From Acephala macrosclerotiorum (lineage: Eukaryota > Ascomycota > Leotiomycetes > Helotiales > Mollisiaceae): a stretch of 64,000 nt of DNA. A model generated the notes under the pieces. The model was given only the letters and a program-made list of their open reading frames with translations, had not been told where the DNA came from and ran no database searches. The stretch spans positions 387,380 through 451,379 of the forward strand of contig MU119209.1 of assembly GCA_014904845.1 (NCBI GenBank), given 5' to 3'. Numbering within the stretch: the stretch's first letter is position 1; each line of letters starts with the position of its first letter. Both the position numbers and the translations under genes were made by a program. Positions 60,953-64,000 of this stretch are shown piece after piece.

Positions 60953-62403
60953 CGTATTCTGACGCCGTGATGAGAACAGTATGAGATTCTGTTGTATTTG
61001 CCTCGTGTATTTCAACAAAGAAAGTAATTATGAACGGAGCCGTCAGTTAATATAGAGAATCAAAAAAATAAGGCTGCGAAATACTGATGTTGTTGGCAAG
61101 CCACAACCGTACGGCTAGCTGGCGGGCGACTTTACTGTACCCTCGTTACTTCACTAACTGCATGCGCACACCGAAACCGCGACAGGCTTTCATGCTGCAG
61201 CGGGGCAACGCCACAGTCGCGCTGGGGCGGAGAGGGGCAATTCAGATCGCGGGTATCGTGGAGAGGCGCTCGACGAGCAGTCGAAGAAAAAGGGGCGGGC
61301 CGGCCCGTGACAGCCTCAGTCTGGATTGAAATGGAGTAACAAGACTTGCTTCTCCATTCATCTGTCATATTCCCCAAAACTTTCCTAGCAATACCTATTT
61401 GCGTGAATTTGAGCCGCAAAGGAAAAGATAAGTCTTCAAAACAAGGACCGACAATCCGCACAAATTCGGTTTCCTGCTGGCCACAAATGAAATCGTGATG
61501 GATATCCAGCTGAAAACGACAATGTTTGGAATCAAACGGATAACGAACCCATTAAATACCCTAGCACTGAGACTTTTGTACTTGGACTTGAATGGAATCA
61601 CTGGAAGAAGAGCGACCTCACCTTTCATAGACTCGACTTTTGACCCACCCTCCTCATGTTCATTGTCACGCACTCTCGCATCTGGACAAATATCGACTTG
61701 TTAACCATCAACGACAAGAGACGACATTCTTTTCCAGATATAAAAATAATAGCTTGATAACTGTGTTCCTCGCCGCCTTGGGCACCTGGCTTTGTCTGGA
61801 TGACCTCCGAAGGAGGTATAAATCTTGCTGGTTAGGACCGAGATTGATAGAGTAGCGAGGAAATTGACTTGTTTAGGATGATGGATTGATGGAGAAAGGG
61901 ATATTCTAGATTAGCTGCTGGGTGTTCCGTTTCAAGGGAGGCCGATGAGGGAGTGGGGTGCTGGTGAGGTGGGACTACCTCTTGCCGACTATTTCCGAGT
62001 GGAATATGAGTGACAGTGAGAGGCACAAGAAGAAATAAAGCAAAGGAAGAGATATAGTGCAACGACGGTGAATCAATGAATAGAAGGATAGACGTGACGC
62101 AAGCGCATAGCAAAACAACTCAAATGCCATTATCTCAATAATTACAAAACATACCAAACACACCAACAAGCGCGAATGCGCTCATGCTGTACAATGTGTA
62201 TCCCACCCATGCCATCATTTCGCTCATGAAACCTGACTCATATACTATAATACATATTATACAAACCCAACAATCAATCATCATCTACTGCGCCAATACC
62301 CTTCTAGAACCCGTCTTAGATTCAAAAACCTCGTCTTGAATATTCGTTGGTATCACCGCTTACGCATCCTAAGTAATCAGATAAAACGCCATCCACCAAA
62401 TCA
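60953..62403. other. Intergenic region with repeat copy B
   Basis: Promoter of the AAA+ ATPase gene at the left and the second copy of the diverged repeat. No gene supported. Confidence 0.45.
61281..62110 (+). repeat. Diverged dispersed repeat, copy B
   Basis: Counterpart of 52300-53120; blocks occur in the same order and strand with many substitutions. Possibly a transposon relic degraded by point mutation; the class is unknown. Confidence 0.5.
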
Positions 62404-64000
62404 TTACTGCGTAACAGCTCTTAAGCCTTGCAATAATAGTCCAAACATTAAACCTCTTGCGACTTCTTCGACTTGTAAGCAGTCGAAGATTCGTCCCATT
62501 GCTTCGCCTGTTGCGGCTTGTCCCATGACGCCAGTTAGTGCGGCAGGTACGCCTCGCTCGACAAGCAACTTTCTAGCTTTGATTCGCAACCGCTCCTTTT
62601 CTTCGCTGCTCATCTCGGCGGGCCAAGCTTTGAGCTCTGCTTCTGTGGGCAAAGTGTTCTCTCTGAGCTTCTTCAGATGGGCAGCGATACCAGTGTCTGT
62701 TGTATTGGCTGCGATGACGGAGTCTTGAATAAGAGTCTGGATAGATGAGAGAGAAGGATTGCCCGGTCGGAGGAGGAAGGTCTTGGCGGCCGTCAGGAGA
62801 GTGCGACGAATGTTCCAAGCTGACGAGAGTGTATACATTTCGTTGATGACCGCGAAAAGAAGTTCAACTGCTACACGAGTTTCAGCTTCGCTGAGAGGAG
62901 TGGCTTCTTTCCGAGGTCGGCGAGGTAGTGCTGGGGCTTGTGGGACAGAACTCGAGACCGGGATTGATGGTCGCCTAACTGATGACATCGATGGGCGAGT
63001 AGGAGATTGTTGTGATGGAGCAGTGCTGGTCGATGTCCGAGAAGGAGGTATAGTGCTTTCTGCGCGAGACTGTGCTGCAGTTGATGCATCTGTTTGCGAC
63101 CCACCTTCTTCGGGCATCTCGCTTGGAAGTGGGAGCTTCATTTCACCGATTATTCCTTGAGTAGGGGATGAAAGAGGTGTGCCTTTTCTCGATGGAGCTC
63201 TACTGGCGTCTCGGCTTTGAGTCGTGCTTCGTCGTCCGCTCATTGATGACCTGGCCGATGTAGGTGGGCGAGGTTCTCGTTCACCTTCCTCTTCCGCAAT
63301 TGAGTTGTAGCTTGGTCTTCGTTCCATGGCAGGAAGCGTAGATGGCTGAGTACTGACAATGGGTGCAGCGCGGAGGCTCTCTTCGCTGACCCGACTTGCC
63401 CGAGGCGCCGAAATGGAGCTCATGCTGTCCATTCTTGGCAAGGTGGAAGTCGAAGACCGATTGGGAGTATGCATTCCTAGATTATTAGAGCTGCCGTTCG
63501 TCTTCTGGCTGAGGCTGCCAATGTTATTGAACACTCCTGTCAATCCACCTCCTATCGCTTTCCCACCCTGTGCGACGCCTTTTGGTGCACTTGCAAGAAC
63601 GTCTAGCATGCCCTTACCCATCGATTCAAATGCAGATGGGGTTGGCCACCCGATGCCTGGGAAAGCGTTCTTGCCTCCTCCCATGGAATTGCCTTGATCT
63701 TTCTCAAGAAATCTTTTCATAGCATCGCTCTCTGCTAGCTCTTTGTACCAACAAGCATCGCGTAGGTAGCGTTCAAGTTCTCCCCTGAGAGATGATTTCG
63801 TGTGTTCTTTCCAGCCTGGCAGTGTCTGGTGCTGCTCAGTGAAAGCTGTGACGCCCGATATCTGTGCGATTCGTCGAAGAATCTCATGCAAAGGCTCAAA
63901 ATCAGGATATCTCCGAATAGTCATCCAGCCAGGGTGGTCTGATGATGCTGGCTCGACTTGGATCAGGAGCTCTGCGTTCGGTTTGCTTCGTAGCCTGCCC
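62404..64000 (-). CDS. PX/Nexin_C sorting nexin, Mdm1/Snx13-like (partial, 5' end outside window)
   Basis: One long exon covering the last 532 codons; the frame stays open to the window edge, so the N terminus is missing. The visible start (KPNAELLIQVEP, RRYPDFEPLHEILRRI) is the second half of a PX domain with the PDF-type core that binds phosphoinositides. A Ser/Pro-rich linker of about 250 residues follows, and the C-terminal 140 residues (AVELLFAVINEMYTLSSAWNIRRTLL; LIQDSVIA; RGVPAALTGVMG) form the Nexin_C domain. This order fits Mdm1 and the SNX13/14/25 group, which tether ER to vacuole/lysosome or lipid droplets. The PXA and RGS domains expected upstream cannot be checked here. Confidence 0.8.
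   Translation of the reverse strand, partial: GRLRSKPNAELLIQVEPASSDHPGWMTIRRYPDFEPLHEILRRIAQISGVTAFTEQHQTLPGWKEHTKSSLRGELERYLRDACWYKELAESDAMKRFLEKDQGNSMGGGKNAFPGIGWPTPSAFESMGKGMLDVLASAPKGVAQGGKAIGGGLTGVFNNIGSLSQKTNGSSNNLGMHTPNRSSTSTLPRMDSMSSISAPRASRVSEESLRAAPIVSTQPSTLPAMERRPSYNSIAEEEGEREPRPPTSARSSMSGRRSTTQSRDASRAPSRKGTPLSSPTQGIIGEMKLPLPSEMPEEGGSQTDASTAAQSRAESTIPPSRTSTSTAPSQQSPTRPSMSSVRRPSIPVSSSVPQAPALPRRPRKEATPLSEAETRVAVELLFAVINEMYTLSSAWNIRRTLLTAAKTFLLRPGNPSLSSIQTLIQDSVIAANTTDTGIAAHLKKLRENTLPTEAELKAWPAEMSSEEKERLRIKARKLLVERGVPAALTGVMGQAATGEAMGRIFDCLQVEEVARGLMFGLLLQGLRAVTQ

Overview
This 64 kb window is nuclear DNA of a filamentous ascomycete, probably a leotiomycete or relative. The genes are split by 45-60 nt GT-AG introns with CTAAC/CTAAT-type branch sites, and the gene families (Clr5-domain protein, Vac7, Bre4/FUSC-like transporter, Gyp1, Hrp1) are typical of that group. 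The taxon is an inference; no marker gene is present. Exon structures below were joined by hand from splice motifs, reading phase and family knowledge.

Layout. 0-34 kb is gene-dense and mostly housekeeping: a WKF-domain (C7orf50-like) protein, a claudin-like tetraspan protein, tRNA-Leu(UAA), a PhyH-type dioxygenase, the RNA-binding protein Hrp1, the TBC protein Gyp1, the histone chaperone NASP/Sim3 head-to-head with DNA polymerase epsilon subunit Dpb2, the rRNA dimethylase Dim1, tRNA-Leu(AAG), tRNA-Asp(GUC), gamma-tubulin complex protein GCP3/Alp6 head-to-head with SAGA subunit Ada1, actin-interacting protein Aip1, a Bre4-like FUSC transporter and the Wee1 kinase. From 34 to 56 kb the window is gene-poor: a small family of secreted Cys-containing proteins (two genes and one dead copy), a 49-nt poly-G tract, Vac7, a frameshifted DUF2256/DUF3253-type gene, two decayed tRNA-like repeats, and two small membrane proteins. 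56-61 kb holds a Clr5-domain protein convergent with a nine-exon AAA+ ATPase. The right edge carries the C-terminal part of a PX/Nexin_C sorting nexin.

The most unusual observation is in the tRNA genes. tRNA-Leu(UAA) and tRNA-Asp(GUC) each carry the ordinary intron after position 37 and, in addition, a second insert of 53 and 49 nt inside the T arm. Both inserts start with GT, end with AG, match the size of the protein-gene introns next door, and the Asp one has a CTAAT branch-like site 14 nt before its end. Removing exactly GT...AG restores a perfect 5-bp T stem with a 7-nt T loop in both genes. This suggests spliceosome-type introns in Pol III tRNA transcripts, comparable to the known spliceosomal introns in some fungal U6 snRNA genes. 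It is a sequence-based inference and needs RNA evidence.

Secondary observations: a stop-free 102-nt in-frame intron and a 1-kb intron in HRP1, a NAGNAG acceptor that decides the Walker B motif of the AAA+ ATPase, MCB/SCB-like sites between NASP and DPB2, a 65-bp tandem duplication over the NASP stop codon, and a diverged dispersed repeat pair.
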